Positions 42,945 to 56,700 of a stretch of DNA of 64,000 bases are shown here, one piece after another. Source of the stretch: Methylomonas rapida (GTDB lineage Bacteria > Pseudomonadota > Gammaproteobacteria > Methylococcales > Methylomonadaceae). The notes below the pieces were generated by a model. That model worked only from the letters and a program-made list of their open reading frames with translations. It had not been told where the DNA came from and did not search any database. Where the stretch lies: contig NZ_CP113517.1 in assembly GCF_024360925.2 (NCBI RefSeq), positions 2,356,001 through 2,420,000 on the forward strand, in the 5' to 3' direction. The position numbers and the translations under genes were made by a program. Positions within the stretch are counted from its first letter, which is position 1, and each line of letters starts with the position of its first letter.

Positions 42945-44783
42945 TCACTCCTCGCCGGCTCGCACGTCGAATTCGATTTTCCAGCGCTTGCCGTCGCGAT
43001 TGGAGACAGCCCTCAGCTCCAAGGTACCGACTTCGGTCACCGCCGAGGACAAATGCACCGGCACTATCTCGCCCGCCGAGCCGCCTTCTTCCGGCAGCGT
43101 GATTTCAATCTCGTCCAACTCTTCCAGCTCGTCTGCGTTCCAGCTTTCCAGCCGCGCCCCCACCGTGTCTTCACGGCGGGTTTTCGAGCCGAAGAACCGA
43201 AAACGCACGGGTTCACCGATGATCAAGCCAAATTCGTCATTCGGCAGCTCTTGCTCGGTACCCTCTTCCATGCCAAACGGCGCGATACACAAGGCTTCGA
43301 TTTCCGGCGGCAAACCCGGAACGGCCGGCATCGCACTTTCCACGCCAACATAATAAGACGCGGCGGTGCCGCCCTTGATGCGCACACCTTTGCCCTGACG
43401 GACGAAACCGTAATAAGCCGCGCCGCGCGCCACGGCCAAATCCAGATCGGCACCCTGCAGCAAACGGGCCTCCGGGGCCTGCTCGCCCTGCAGCCAGCCG
43501 TTCAAGATAGCCATCAATCGATCGGCCAGAACCCCGGCTTTCAATACACCGCCGTTGAACAACACCGCGGTGGGGTGCAGAAAGCTGGCGTTTTCCGCCG
43601 GCGTATGCCCCAGTTCCATGGTAGCGTCTTTTTGCCTGGATAAAAACGCCGCCAGATGACGGGTGATCCCGGCGTCCTGCGCGTAAGGAAGACCCGCCGA
43701 GCGCAAACCGCTACGCGGCCTGACCACTGGCTTGTCGCCAGCCGCCACTCGCGGCAAAAAGCCTTCGACCAGTATTTGGTTCAATTCGTCGCGGGTCAAT
43801 TCGGTGCGCAAGGTACCACCGATCAACGACGAACCCCGAGACGCCACGACCAACGGCATGCTGACAAGATCTGGCTGGTTGAACAATTTTTCCTTGGCTT
43901 CGCGGCAACCATGGGTCAAGGCCTGCAGTTGCCAGGATTCCAGTTTTTTCTGGCTTTCCTGTTCCAGTTTGGCTTTGACCGTGTAGGCTAGGGCCAAATC
44001 CATGTTATCGCCTCCCAGCAGGATATGATCGCCGACCGCGACCCGGGTCAGTTGCAGATTGCCGTCCTGCTCCGTCACCGCTATCAAGGACAGGTCGGTG
44101 GTGCCGCCGCCGACGTCCACGACCAGGATCACATCGCCGACCTTGACGTGATTACGCCAGTCGCCCTCGCTTTTTTCTATCCAGCTATACAAGGCCGCTT
44201 GCGGCTCTTCCAGCAGCACCGCCTGCCCCAAACCGACATGGCGCGCCGCTTCCACGGTCAATTCACGCGCCGCCGGATCGAACGAGGCCGGCACGGTGAT
44301 CGTTACATCCTGTTGTTGCAGAGGGTAATCCGGAAACTGATGGTTCCAGGCATCGCGCAAATGCTGCAGATAAGCCTTGGTCGCCGCGAACGGCGAAATC
44401 CGCTGCACGTCTTCCGGTGCCTCGGCCGGCAAAATGGCCTGCTTGCAATCGACGCCGGCATGGCATAACCAGCTCTTGGCGCTGGCGACCAATCTGATCG
44501 GGGTTTTGCTGCCCATATTGCGGGCAATCTCACCGACCAGATGCTCCGGTTTCGCGGTCCAGGGCAAGCTGGTTTCGCCTTCGCCGATTTCGGCGGGGTG
44601 AGCCAAATAGGTAAAAGACGGCAATTGGGCCTTTTCTTCTATCGTACCCGGACTCGTCAATTGCGGAACGGCCATGACCGTCAACACGACTTGATCGTCG
44701 GCCGCCGTCAAGTCGACATAGGACAATACGCAGTGTGTGGTGCCCAGATCGATGCCGACCGAATAACGCGCTGGGTTACTCAT
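42945..44783 (-). CDS. Hsp70-family protein
   Basis: A protein of 612 residues with the actin-fold ATPase signatures: phosphate 1 VGIDLGTTHCVLSY, phosphate 2 VILVVDVGGGTTDLSL and FNGGVLKAGVLADRL toward the end of the ATPase. The C-terminal part is shorter than DnaK's substrate-binding domain and has no EEVD-like end. This subfamily occurs with DUF2760 genes; its client is unknown. It overlaps the DUF2760 gene by 4 bp. It is not the housekeeping DnaK. Confidence 0.9.
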   Translation of the reverse strand: MSNPARYSVGIDLGTTHCVLSYVDLTAADDQVVLTVMAVPQLTSPGTIEEKAQLPSFTYLAHPAEIGEGETSLPWTAKPEHLVGEIARNMGSKTPIRLVASAKSWLCHAGVDCKQAILPAEAPEDVQRISPFAATKAYLQHLRDAWNHQFPDYPLQQQDVTITVPASFDPAARELTVEAARHVGLGQAVLLEEPQAALYSWIEKSEGDWRNHVKVGDVILVVDVGGGTTDLSLIAVTEQDGNLQLTRVAVGDHILLGGDNMDLALAYTVKAKLEQESQKKLESWQLQALTHGCREAKEKLFNQPDLVSMPLVVASRGSSLIGGTLRTELTRDELNQILVEGFLPRVAAGDKPVVRPRSGLRSAGLPYAQDAGITRHLAAFLSRQKDATMELGHTPAENASFLHPTAVLFNGGVLKAGVLADRLMAILNGWLQGEQAPEARLLQGADLDLAVARGAAYYGFVRQGKGVRIKGGTAASYYVGVESAMPAVPGLPPEIEALCIAPFGMEEGTEQELPNDEFGLIIGEPVRFRFFGSKTRREDTVGARLESWNADELEELDEIEITLPEEGGSAGEIVPVHLSSAVTEVGTLELRAVSNRDGKRWKIEFDVRAGEE

Positions 44784-45442
44784 AGCTCCACCTCGGCAGC
44801 GGCGATGATCCTGGCATTATGACCTTCGGTCAGTTTCGGCAAACGCAAGTCGGTCACTTGCCAGCCTTTATGCACCAGCGTACCGGTAAAAGGCGCTTCG
44901 CCAACGATGTTGCCCGTCAGACGGAATGAGGCGGCATCAAAGCCTTTGTTCAGTGTGACCCGGCTGCCCTCTTGATCCTGGCTGACCGGTGCCAAGGTGA
45001 AATGTTCCTTGATCACCTTACTGCAGCCTTGATGCACGACGCGCGCCGCCGCGCCGATGTCGGCATCGGAAAATACGCTGACGTCTTCCTTGATGAAATC
45101 GATGAAGCGGGCTTCTTTTTGCAGCAGACTCAACAATTGCAAGGCTGCATCGGGAGTGGCTTCTTTCAGGATTACGGGTTCCGGCGCCGGCGCCTGCACG
45201 ATTTTTTCGACTTCGACGATCTTCTCGACGATTTTTATTTCCGGCTCGGGCTTGACGACCGGCGCTGCCGGCACGGGTTGCGACACGGGTTCGGCGCGTC
45301 TGCAACGACGCATGCCCAGCACTACCGAAATCAGCACGACGATCAACAACAAGGCCAGCACGGCAACGGTGCCGGCCAGACAGACGTGCCACAAATCGAA
45401 CGTGGTGGGTCGCAAGGATAAATCAATGATATAGGTATTCAT
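44780..45442 (-). CDS. DUF2760 membrane-anchored protein
   Basis: A protein of 220 residues with one membrane helix (about 20-42), a Pro/Val/Glu-rich linker with KIVEKIVEVEKIV, and a C-terminal DUF2760-type domain (LLSLLQKEARFIDFIKEDV, then GAAARVVHQGCSKVI). In many bacteria it precedes the Hsp70 gene as here, which suggests a joint function at the membrane. Confidence 0.85.
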   Translation of the reverse strand: MNTYIIDLSLRPTTFDLWHVCLAGTVAVLALLLIVVLISVVLGMRRCRRAEPVSQPVPAAPVVKPEPEIKIVEKIVEVEKIVQAPAPEPVILKEATPDAALQLLSLLQKEARFIDFIKEDVSVFSDADIGAAARVVHQGCSKVIKEHFTLAPVSQDQEGSRVTLNKGFDAASFRLTGNIVGEAPFTGTLVHKGWQVTDLRLPKLTEGHNARIIAAAEVEL

Positions 45443-45454
45443 AAGTCAAGTCAG

Positions 45455-45841
45455 TTATTGTAGTTGGCCGGATTTTCTTGCAGCTTCTTGGTACATCAGT
45501 TCCTGCAGCAAATTGCGAGTGACCTGGATTCTCAATTTTTTCATATGCCGATCGGCCACGACGCCAGGCACCTTGACATCGATATAGACTTTGCGCATCT
45601 CGCCCAGGCTTGGTTCGCACGATTTAATGATCTCATCGGTGGCATGGCGGCTTTCCATCTTGGCAACTTCCGGTTTTTGCATCGCATCGACCACGCATTT
45701 TTTATAGATAAACTGTGCTTGCTGAATCTTTTGGATGGTTTCCTCGTTCAAACTGGTTTCATTCCACTCTTCTTCAGCAGCGTCTGCGGCGAAAGCCAAA
45801 TTGGCAGCTAACAGCAGCGCAGCGATTAATGAATATTTCAT
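45455..45841 (-). CDS. Periplasmic hypothetical protein
   Basis: A protein of 128 residues with a signal peptide (MKYSLIAALLLAANLAFA, cleaved before ADA). The mature part is helical with two Cys (KKCVVDAM, SCEPSLGEM) that could form a disulfide. The gene precedes DUF2760-Hsp70 by 12 bp and may form one operon with them. Family not recognised. Confidence 0.65.
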   Translation of the reverse strand: MKYSLIAALLLAANLAFAADAAEEEWNETSLNEETIQKIQQAQFIYKKCVVDAMQKPEVAKMESRHATDEIIKSCEPSLGEMRKVYIDVKVPGVVADRHMKKLRIQVTRNLLQELMYQEAARKSGQLQ

Positions 45842-46270
45842 TACTTAACTCCATGGCTTAAAAATCGTTTACAGGGGATTTTACGCGATGCGGCCAAAAA
45901 GCGACAACCAAGCGCGGCAGAGTCGCGCGTCCCCCCTTCACGGAAAGCCAGGAAATATCCCAACTCTTGAGCGTATTCAAACCAAACTGGCTTGGTTCGT
46001 CGACGAATGGACGCGTGAATACATCACGGTAAGCACTATGTAAAACGCTCATTACATCAATGATTTGTCACTTTTATCCTATTTTCACCGAACAACCAGA
46101 ATCGGTATCGGTGACTCGTTTTTTCATAAGTCTTGCATTACATCGGTGGATAAGACATTGGACAACCAGTATTATCCTCTACGCATCCCGCAGCTTTGCA
46201 ACCCGATAGTGAGAAGTGGCGGTGAATTTGAGTATTTCAACAGCCCGTTCATTCGTTTTTCGAGAACCCT
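45842..46270. other. Intergenic region before hppA
   Basis: About 430 bp between divergent genes. It presumably holds both promoters. I see no convincing gene, repeat or riboswitch. Confidence 0.4.
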
Positions 46271-48478
<2,208 letters not shown>

Positions 48479-48499
48479 AGATGCCATGACTTTCAGCCA

Positions 48500-50407
48500 A
48501 TGATCTTCCCTAACCTTGATACCTTGAATCCAGTCGCGGACGATGACCTGACCGTTCTGCCTCCCGAAACACCGGCCGGCGTTCGAAACCATAAACTTCG
48601 GCTTTCCGATCATTTGACGATTCTGGATTTGATCGACCAAGGCGGCATCGGCCGCGTCTCGCTGGCCTACGACGAAACCATAGGCCGCCGGGTAGCCGTC
48701 AAGGAGCTGCTGGATGAATATGCGCTGAACGATCCGGCCAACGCCGAAGTCACCAATACCTTCATCCATGAAGCCAAAATCACCGGCAAGCTGGAACATC
48801 CCGGTGTCGTGCCGGTATACGAACTGGGGAAGCGTAGCGATGGCCAGCCGTATTATGTGATGCGCTATGTCAAAGGCGAAACCCTGGAAAGATCGCTAAA
48901 AAAATGCGTGGCCACTGAAAACGAGACGGCTTTCGCCAGGCGCCTGAAATTACTCGACATACTGATCGCGGTTTGCGACACGGTCGCCTATGCTCATGCC
49001 AAGGGTGTGATACACCGCGACCTGAAGCCCGCCAACATCATCAGCGGCAGCTATGGCGAAACCATCGTGCTGGATTGGGGATTGGCGCAAGTGGTCGAAG
49101 ATCGCGACAACACCTATTTCTACCGGGAAGTGCTGACTCATCAACGCCACACCTTCAGCGACCAAAGCACGTCTGAAGTCATGGGCACCCCGGCCTACAT
49201 GGCGCCGGAGCAATTCCAGGGTTTTGCCAGCAAGGCCAGCGATGTTTACAGCCTGGGTGTCATTCTGTACCGCATCCTGACCGGCACACTGCCCTATCAC
49301 GGAACCCTGGAAGACATCAAAAACCAAATCGCCTCCCCGCAAAACTCGCCGTCGGCAAAGCAAGCCAATCCCAATGCGCAACCGGAATTGATCGCGATAT
49401 GTGACAAAGCCATGCACAAACAGGCTGAAGAACGTTTTGCCGATGCCGGCGAATTGGCCGCGGAATTAAAAGCCTTTCGCGAAGGCCGCATGGTCAACAT
49501 CTATGCCTATTCCAGGCAGGAGTTATTGCGCCGTTTTCTGAATCAGAACAAAACCCTGGTCGTGATGGCCGGTTTGTTGATGTGCACCGTTCTGGCGGGC
49601 GCCGGTTTCTCGCTTTATTACGCCAAACAAATGGAGCAGGCCAAACTCCAGGCCGAGGAATCCCTGGTCGTACTGACGGCTTTTGGTGAACGCTCGCAAC
49701 AACAGGCACGGGACATCGCGGCGGCTATCTCAACCCGCACAAGCCGTCTTTTTACCGATTTGAAACAAGCCGCGCGTCAAATCGATACGGCCGAACCGCA
49801 AGCCAACGAACCCTTGCTGACGCAATTGCATCGCCAATATCCCCGTTTCGAATCGTTTTCATTGCGTAACGCGGACGAAATCTCACTGTTATTCAGCAAG
49901 GACGGCGACGACGCGCAAACCGTCGAGCGGCCGATCACGCAATTCGAAAACCAGCGCCTGGCCTTGATTTACCGGGTGCCTGTTTTGAGGAACGGCCAGG
50001 TAATCCAGTATCTGGAAGCCCGTCTGTATCCGGAAAAAGTGTTGCCGGATTTCCTGCCGCTGAATACGCAATCAGATAAGCATCGGCGTAACATTTGGAT
50101 CATGCGCAACGACGGCCTGATCTTGTTTGATGAGTCGCCGCAATATATCGCCACCAATCTGTTCACCGACGTCGACAACTACCGCTCGCCGTCCCTGCAG
50201 GCCTTCGGTCGCCTGATGTTGACCGACGATGACAGCATCGGCTATTACTCCATCGGTGACGGCGACAGCGAAACCCACAAGATCGCCGCCTGGGATTCGA
50301 TCAAATTCGGCCCCGATCACAGCTGGAAGGTGATCGTCAGTTATGCCTATATGCAAAAAAAAACATCTCCCCCGTCTTCCTTGTCGGAAATGAATATCGG
50401 TGACTGA
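48500..50407 (+). CDS. Transmembrane Ser/Thr protein kinase with periplasmic sensor
   Basis: A protein of 635 residues. The kinase domain (about 40-330) has the Gly loop DQGGIGRVSLAYD, Lys68 in VAVKELLDE, the catalytic loop VIHRDLKPANII, DWGL in place of DFG, and GTPAYMAPEQ. A membrane helix follows at about 352-375, then a periplasmic region of about 250 residues with a PDC/Cache-like look (NIWIMRNDGLILFDESPQY). It has a Hanks-type kinase plus sensor layout without PASTA repeats. It could modify FHA partners such as the FHA-transglycosylase. Confidence 0.88.
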   Translation: MIFPNLDTLNPVADDDLTVLPPETPAGVRNHKLRLSDHLTILDLIDQGGIGRVSLAYDETIGRRVAVKELLDEYALNDPANAEVTNTFIHEAKITGKLEHPGVVPVYELGKRSDGQPYYVMRYVKGETLERSLKKCVATENETAFARRLKLLDILIAVCDTVAYAHAKGVIHRDLKPANIISGSYGETIVLDWGLAQVVEDRDNTYFYREVLTHQRHTFSDQSTSEVMGTPAYMAPEQFQGFASKASDVYSLGVILYRILTGTLPYHGTLEDIKNQIASPQNSPSAKQANPNAQPELIAICDKAMHKQAEERFADAGELAAELKAFREGRMVNIYAYSRQELLRRFLNQNKTLVVMAGLLMCTVLAGAGFSLYYAKQMEQAKLQAEESLVVLTAFGERSQQQARDIAAAISTRTSRLFTDLKQAARQIDTAEPQANEPLLTQLHRQYPRFESFSLRNADEISLLFSKDGDDAQTVERPITQFENQRLALIYRVPVLRNGQVIQYLEARLYPEKVLPDFLPLNTQSDKHRRNIWIMRNDGLILFDESPQYIATNLFTDVDNYRSPSLQAFGRLMLTDDDSIGYYSIGDGDSETHKIAAWDSIKFGPDHSWKVIVSYAYMQKKTSPPSSLSEMNIGD

Positions 50408-50500
50408 TCGATTGCCTTGGCCATTGCCGGACACAGCCAGTCGCGAAAATCTCTCTCAAACCGAACGAATCGCAAGACAAGCGCCGGATTTTCAAGGAAA

Positions 50501-51334
50501 ATGGCGGCTTTTCATTATTCGCTGCATCGCATGTACAAATACGACGGCCTGGTCATTCACCAAAGCCATGACGACGAAGGCATCATAGAAGTCGTCGAAA
50601 ACAACGGCGAACGCGCCCTGCACTTCGGCTCAACTTCCCGGCAAAGCAGCATGCTGCTGGCCGATCCCAACCGCCTGCATTCCTTGTATGCCAGAGCGAT
50701 GATGGCCGGGCTGTTGTTTCACGACCAGCCGCGCGAAGTGCTGATGATAGGCCTCGGCGGCGGCACCATCGCCAAGTTCATGCTGCACCAGTTCCCCGAC
50801 TGCCGCCTGAAAGTCGTGGAGTTTCGCGGCAGCGTGCTCAAAGTCGCTCGCAGCCATTTCGGCCTGCCCTTCGATCCACGCCTGAAAATCAAGATCGGCT
50901 GCGGCGCCCAACATGTGCGGCACGAAAGCCGCGAACAGGCTGAACGCTATGATCTGATGCTGATCGATGCCTACGATCATGCCGGCATGGCGCCAGAAGT
51001 GAGCAGCGAAAAATTTTTCGACAATTGCCGAACCTTGCTGAGCAAAGACGGTCTGCTAGTGATCAATTTGTGGGGCACCGACAAGGACATGTTCCAGCAA
51101 GTGACCTGGAACATGGGACGCATGTTCAATTGGCGCATCCTGTTTCTACCGGTACGTGGCCGCGGCAACGTGATCGGCTTTGCCTTTGGCGAGACCTTCC
51201 CCAAGCCGCGCATGAAGGACTTGAGCGAAAAAGCCAAACACCTGGAACAACAATACCAACTGGAATTTTCCACCTTTTTACAAGATTTCAAACGCAATAA
51301 TCCCAGCGTCATCAACCGAGTAATTCATAAATGA
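50501..51334 (+). CDS. Spermidine synthase-like protein
   Basis: A protein of 277 residues with a Rossmann methyltransferase-type core: [18 protein letters not shown], then LKVVEF and [11 protein letters not shown]. This matches the polyamine aminopropyltransferase family, but the catalytic Asp/Glu set is not complete by eye, so substrate is uncertain. An earlier in-frame start (50417) and a later one (50531, MYKYDG) are possible. Its end overlaps the ygiQ start by 4 bp. Confidence 0.75.
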   Translation: MAAFHYSLHRMYKYDGLVIHQSHDDEGIIEVVENNGERALHFGSTSRQSSMLLADPNRLHSLYARAMMAGLLFHDQPREVLMIGLGGGTIAKFMLHQFPDCRLKVVEFRGSVLKVARSHFGLPFDPRLKIKIGCGAQHVRHESREQAERYDLMLIDAYDHAGMAPEVSSEKFFDNCRTLLSKDGLLVINLWGTDKDMFQQVTWNMGRMFNWRILFLPVRGRGNVIGFAFGETFPKPRMKDLSEKAKHLEQQYQLEFSTFLQDFKRNNPSVINRVIHK

Positions 51335-53478
51335 TACACAACGCGCCAAACATCTTCGGCTACAAAAAATACTGGGCCCACCGCTTCGGTCCGGCGCCGG
51401 AACTGCCGATGAGCCTGGAAGAAATGCAGCAACTGGGCTGGGACGCCTGCGACATCATCTTGGTGACTGGTGATGCTTATGTCGATCACCCAAGCTTTGG
51501 CATGGCGGTGATAGGCCGAGTATTGGAAGCGCAAGGGTTTCGGGTTGGCATCATCTCGCAGCCGGACTGGCACTCGGCCTCCGACTTCAGAAAACTCGGC
51601 CAGCCCACGCTGTTTTTCGGCGTCACCGGCGGCAACATGGACTCGATGGTCAATCGCTATACCTCGGACAAGAAAATCCGCTCTAACGACGCCTATACGG
51701 CTAACGGCGAGGCCGGCAAGCGTCCGGACCGTGCCGTGAACGTCTATTCGCATCGCTGCCGCGAGGCCTATAAAAACGTGCCGATCATCATCGGTGGCAT
51801 CGAGGCCAGCCTGCGTCGCATCGCCCATTACGATTACTGGTCGGACAAGGTGCGCAAATCGATTCTGCTGGACTCGAAAGCCGACTTATTGGTCTACGGC
51901 AATGCCGAGCGCCAGATCGTCGAAATTGCCCATCGCCTGGCCAAGGGCGAAAGCATCCATGATCTGAAAGGCATCCGCGGCACCGTGCATTTCGTCAAGC
52001 AAGTGCCGCAAGGCTGGATCGAAAAAGACTCCACCGACATCGACAAGCCCGGCGCAGCGATCGTGCATCAGAATCCTTATCAGGAGATGCCGGCATGTGA
52101 CGACAAACCGGCTGTAGGGGCAAATTCATTCGCCCAACAGCCGAACGAACACGTCATCCAATTCAAACCCATCGCCAACAAAAACCGCGCGCAAACCGTG
52201 ATTAGGCTGCCCGATTACGATGCGGTCAAGGACGATCCGATTTTGTACGCGCACGCCTCACGCGTGATGCATGGCGAAACCAATCCCGGCAACGCCCGCG
52301 CATTGATCCAGCGCCACGGCAACCGCGAAGTCTGGATCAATCCGCCGCCGCTACCCTTGACCACACCGGAAATGGACGGCGTATTCGACCTGCCTTATTC
52401 CCGCCTGCCGCATCAGTCTTACGGCAAGGCCAACATTCCGGCCTTCGAGATGATCCAGCATTCGGTGCTGATCATGCGCGGCTGCTTCGGCGGCTGCAGT
52501 TTTTGTTCCATCACCGAGCACGAAGGCCGTATCATCCAGAATCGTTCGGAAGACTCGATCATCCGCGAGATCGAAACCATCCGCGATACCTCGCCCAACT
52601 TCACCGGCAATATCTCCGACCTGGGCGGCCCGACCGCCAACATGTGGCGCCTGGCCTGCAAGGACCCGAAAATCGAGGCATCCTGCCGCAAACCGTCCTG
52701 TGTCTATCCGGGCATCTGCCACAATCTGAACACCGACCAGACGCCGCTGATCAAGCTGTATCGTCGTGCCCGCGCCCTGCCCGGCATCAAGAAAATCTTC
52801 ATCGCTTCTGGCCTGCGTTACGACATCGCCGTGGAAACCCCGGCTTATGTGAAAGAACTCGTCACCCACCACGTCGGCGGCTACCTGAAAATCGCCCCGG
52901 AACACACCGAACAAGGCCCGCTATCGAAAATGATGAAACCTGGCATGGGCACCTACGACCGCTTCAAGGCCATGTTCGACAAGTATTCCAAAGAAGCCGG
53001 CAAGGAACAATACCTGATCCCGTACTTCATCGCGGCTCATCCGGGCACCACCGACGAAGACATGTTGAACCTGGCTTTGTGGCTGAAACGCAATGGCTTC
53101 AGAGCCGACCAGGTGCAGGCTTTTTTGCCGTCGCCGATGTCGATTGCCACGGCGATGTATCATTCCGGCAAGGATACCTTGCACAAGATCGGTCGCAACG
53201 TGCCGGACATCGCGATTCCGCGCAGCATGAAGCAACGCAAACTGCACAAGGCCTTTTTGCGCTACCACGACCCAAAAAACTGGCCGCTGCTGCGCGAAGC
53301 CTTGAAACAAATGGGCCGCGCCGATTTGATCGGCAACGGCAAGCACCACTTGGTCCCGAGTTTTCAGCCCAAAACGGGCGAAACGGCGCCGCAACCCTCA
53401 AAAATGGCTAAGCGCCCGTTCGCCACCAAGCATACCGGCGAGAATTTCAGGCCGCAAAAGAGGAGATATCGGGGTTAA
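51331..53478 (+). CDS. YgiQ-family radical SAM protein
   Basis: A protein of 715 residues. The N-terminal part ([21 protein letters not shown]) is typical of YgiQ. The radical SAM cluster motif CFGGCSFC has Cys385, Cys389 and Cys392. Other conserved parts include [13 protein letters not shown] and [13 protein letters not shown]. The C terminus is basic. Function in the family is not known. Confidence 0.93.
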   Translation: MIHNAPNIFGYKKYWAHRFGPAPELPMSLEEMQQLGWDACDIILVTGDAYVDHPSFGMAVIGRVLEAQGFRVGIISQPDWHSASDFRKLGQPTLFFGVTGGNMDSMVNRYTSDKKIRSNDAYTANGEAGKRPDRAVNVYSHRCREAYKNVPIIIGGIEASLRRIAHYDYWSDKVRKSILLDSKADLLVYGNAERQIVEIAHRLAKGESIHDLKGIRGTVHFVKQVPQGWIEKDSTDIDKPGAAIVHQNPYQEMPACDDKPAVGANSFAQQPNEHVIQFKPIANKNRAQTVIRLPDYDAVKDDPILYAHASRVMHGETNPGNARALIQRHGNREVWINPPPLPLTTPEMDGVFDLPYSRLPHQSYGKANIPAFEMIQHSVLIMRGCFGGCSFCSITEHEGRIIQNRSEDSIIREIETIRDTSPNFTGNISDLGGPTANMWRLACKDPKIEASCRKPSCVYPGICHNLNTDQTPLIKLYRRARALPGIKKIFIASGLRYDIAVETPAYVKELVTHHVGGYLKIAPEHTEQGPLSKMMKPGMGTYDRFKAMFDKYSKEAGKEQYLIPYFIAAHPGTTDEDMLNLALWLKRNGFRADQVQAFLPSPMSIATAMYHSGKDTLHKIGRNVPDIAIPRSMKQRKLHKAFLRYHDPKNWPLLREALKQMGRADLIGNGKHHLVPSFQPKTGETAPQPSKMAKRPFATKHTGENFRPQKRRYRG

Positions 53479-53787
53479 TTAACCAAAAGAACGGTTTGTC
53501 CCCGCACTCCGCCGAAACCTTTGGATCACTGGCTTGCAGCAAAAAGATCGATTTCAAGTTGACCAATTGGTTTATCTCTGAATTCACTGTCATCCTTCGG
53601 CGTTCTTGCGTTACTCGCCTAGCGCATGATATAAGCTGACGGCATTCGTCACGTACCGTCCAGATATCGGAACGGCGCGACGTTCAACGAACCGGCACGG
53701 AGCTTGGTGAAGGAGCTTCGGAACCGGCTCAAATTACTCTGCCAAAATCGGGTAATGCCCTTCACCATCGAAGTAAGGAAGCGTTTC
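53479..53787. other. Intergenic region before the RHS gene
   Basis: About 310 bp with no clear gene. The frame of the RHS gene is open back to 53704, but the lipoprotein start at 53788 with TAAGGAAG upstream is favoured. Confidence 0.4.
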
Positions 53788-56700
53788 ATGAAAGCACAGG
53801 ATTTCTATCAAGGTTTGTTCGTCTTGTTTTTCGGGGTCTATTTAGCGGCCTGCACACCCAGTGCGACGCGGACCAATGCCTCGAATGCCGTTTCCGTTGT
53901 GCAACCCGTCGTGGTTCCCGGATTCGACGAACCGCTGATCTATCTCAATGCGGCGACAGCCGATTGGATTCCCCTGGTAAAACCGGAAATCCGGCCCGAA
54001 GCGACTGACTTGGAACGCTTGTCCCAATACTGGCGACTCAACCGCAATACGCCCTGGGAAGCCTCCATTCAGTTGAATTTAGGTTTGGCCTATTACCGCA
54101 GCGGTTATTTTAGCCAAACCTTCGACGCCTTCGAACAGGCGTGGACACTCAGCAAAGACTATCAGGAAGCTGAAGCGAAAGCCTTAGCCGACCGGGCCTT
54201 CGGCGAACTCATCCGCATGCATGCTCGCTTGGGCCACGCGGACCTGGTGGAAAGCTTATTGGCCTCCGTCAAAGGCCGCGCGTTCACAGGACCTGCCACC
54301 GCTGCTGTTGCCGGCGCCGAAGAAGGCTTGTGGATGATGCGTAATAATCCTGGCATCACTTATTTGTGCGGTCCAAAGGCGCTTTACTCCGTGCTCAAAT
54401 GGCAACAACCCGATGCGGAAGGGTTGCAAGTGCTCGATGCTTACCGTTCGGGCGTCAACGGCGTTAATTTGATTGAATTAGGCCAATTGGCCGAACAAGC
54501 AAAAATGCATTACCGGACGGTCTATCGTGCTGCCGGGCAAAATATTCCGGTGCCGTCCGTGATCCATTGGCGTGTCAACCATTATGCCGCCATCGTCGAA
54601 AAGCAAGGCGAGCTTTACCATATCCAAGACCCGACCTTCGGGCAAGACCTCTGGTTTACCGCCGATGCCATCAACGCCCAAGCCAGCGGCTATTTCTTAG
54701 TACCGGAAGGCGACATCCGGTTAGGCGGCGATTGGCAAGCGGCCCCCATCGCTCAAGCCGAGAACGTCTACGGCCAAGGTTATACGGCCAGCAGCGATCC
54801 AAACCGCACAACCACCTGCGATGCCAAAATATCCCAACAACCGTGCAACAACGTCGATCAACCGAATGGAACTGGCGGTGGCATGGCCTATTACGACGTG
54901 CATACCATGCTGGTTAGCCTGAATATCACCGATACACCGATCAGCTATAAGCCGCCGCTGGGCGATCCCATTCGCTTTACATTCACCTACAATCAACGCG
55001 AAGCCAGCCAGCCGGCCAACTTTACTTTCGGCAATTTGGGACCCAAATGGACCCACAACTGGTTAACCTACATCCAAGACGTGCCGACCAATCCGTCCGC
55101 CGTCGTCAATCGCATAGCGGCCGGCGGCGGCGCTATCGATTACGCACACTACAACACGGCGACCGGCGAATTCCAAAAAGGCGTTGCGGACAACGCCAGG
55201 CTCTACCGGGTTTCCAGCAATCCGATCGTTTACGAACGGCGGTTACCCGATGGCTCCAAAGAAATCTACGGTTTCAGCGACGGTGCCGTCAGCGGGGTAC
55301 GCCGGGTGTTCCTAACCGAAAAAATCGACCCGCAAGGCCAAGCCGTACAATTGACCTACGACGCGCAATTGCGCCTGACCGGTATTACCGATGCCGTGGG
55401 ACGAACGACCATTCTGTCTTATGAACATGGCACTAACCCCAAATTGATCACCCGAGTCAGCGATCCCTTCGGTCGAGAAGCGATTATCCAATACGATAAT
55501 AACGGCCGTTTAGCCAGCATTACCGACCCGGTCGGCATCGTCTCAGCCTTCGGCTACGACAGCGGCGACTTCATCAACGTCATGACCACACCCTATGGCG
55601 ATACCCGATTCGCTTATAACGGTAACGGTACCTCCAGAACCTTGATCGTCACCGATCCCTATGGCGAACAAGAACGCATCGAATACGGCCAATCGCTAGG
55701 CCTATCCGGCAGCGTGCCGGACATGCCGACCGGCAACATCCTAACCCTGAATGCTTACCACAACTACCGCAACACCGCCTACTGGGACAAACAGACCTAT
55801 AAAGACTACGGGCGGAATATGTCCAAAGCCGAAATTTCCCATTGGCTGCACACGCCGGACAGCAAAACCAGCGGTTTATTGGAAACCTTCAAAAAACCCC
55901 TGGAACATCGGGTGTGGTTCAACTATCCGGGACAAACCTCCGCTATAACGGAAAACAATATCTCCCAGGAAAACCCTTCGCGTCTTGGCCGGGTACTGGA
56001 CGACGGCAGCTCGCAAATCTTCATCCGCGAATTCAACGCCTTCGGCAAACCAACCCTGGAAAAAAGCCCGTTAGGCCATGTCACCCGCTATCTCTACGCC
56101 GACAACCAAATCGATCCGGTGAAAATCGTCAAATGGCGTAACGGCGTTGAAGAAACCGTGGCCGAATTCGAATGGGACGACCATCATAACCTGATCCGAG
56201 CCACCGACGGTTTAGGCCATAGCACCACCTTCATCTACAATGCCGCCGGTCAAATACTGACCCGCCGCAACGCCTTGGGCCATGTTACCCGCTACGAATA
56301 CGACGCGCTGGGCTATTTGGTCAAAGTAAGCTATCCGACCGGCAAAACCGAACAATATGCTTACGACGACATCGGCCGCGTCGTCGCCTACACCGATACC
56401 GGCGGCCACACCCGCACGCAAGACTACGACGGCTTGAACCGGCTGCTCAGCGTGGGTTATGACGACGGCACCGCGGTGGAATACACCTGGGACAAGCTGG
56501 ACCTGGTCAAAATTCGCGATCGCCTTGGCCGGGAAACTCATTACACCTACGACGCGCTGCGCCGCAAAATCAGCGAAAAAGATCATCTGGGCCGGGAAAC
56601 CAGCTATGCCTACGACGCCAGCGGACGTTTACTGACGGTTACCGATCCGTTAAACCACGCGACCCACTACGAATACGACATCCAAGGCCGCAAAACCGCG

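Noticed and set aside
54361..54640. The protease-like domain as part of an ABC peptidase transporter
   Set aside because: No membrane or ATPase domain is present; it is embedded in an RHS lipoprotein.
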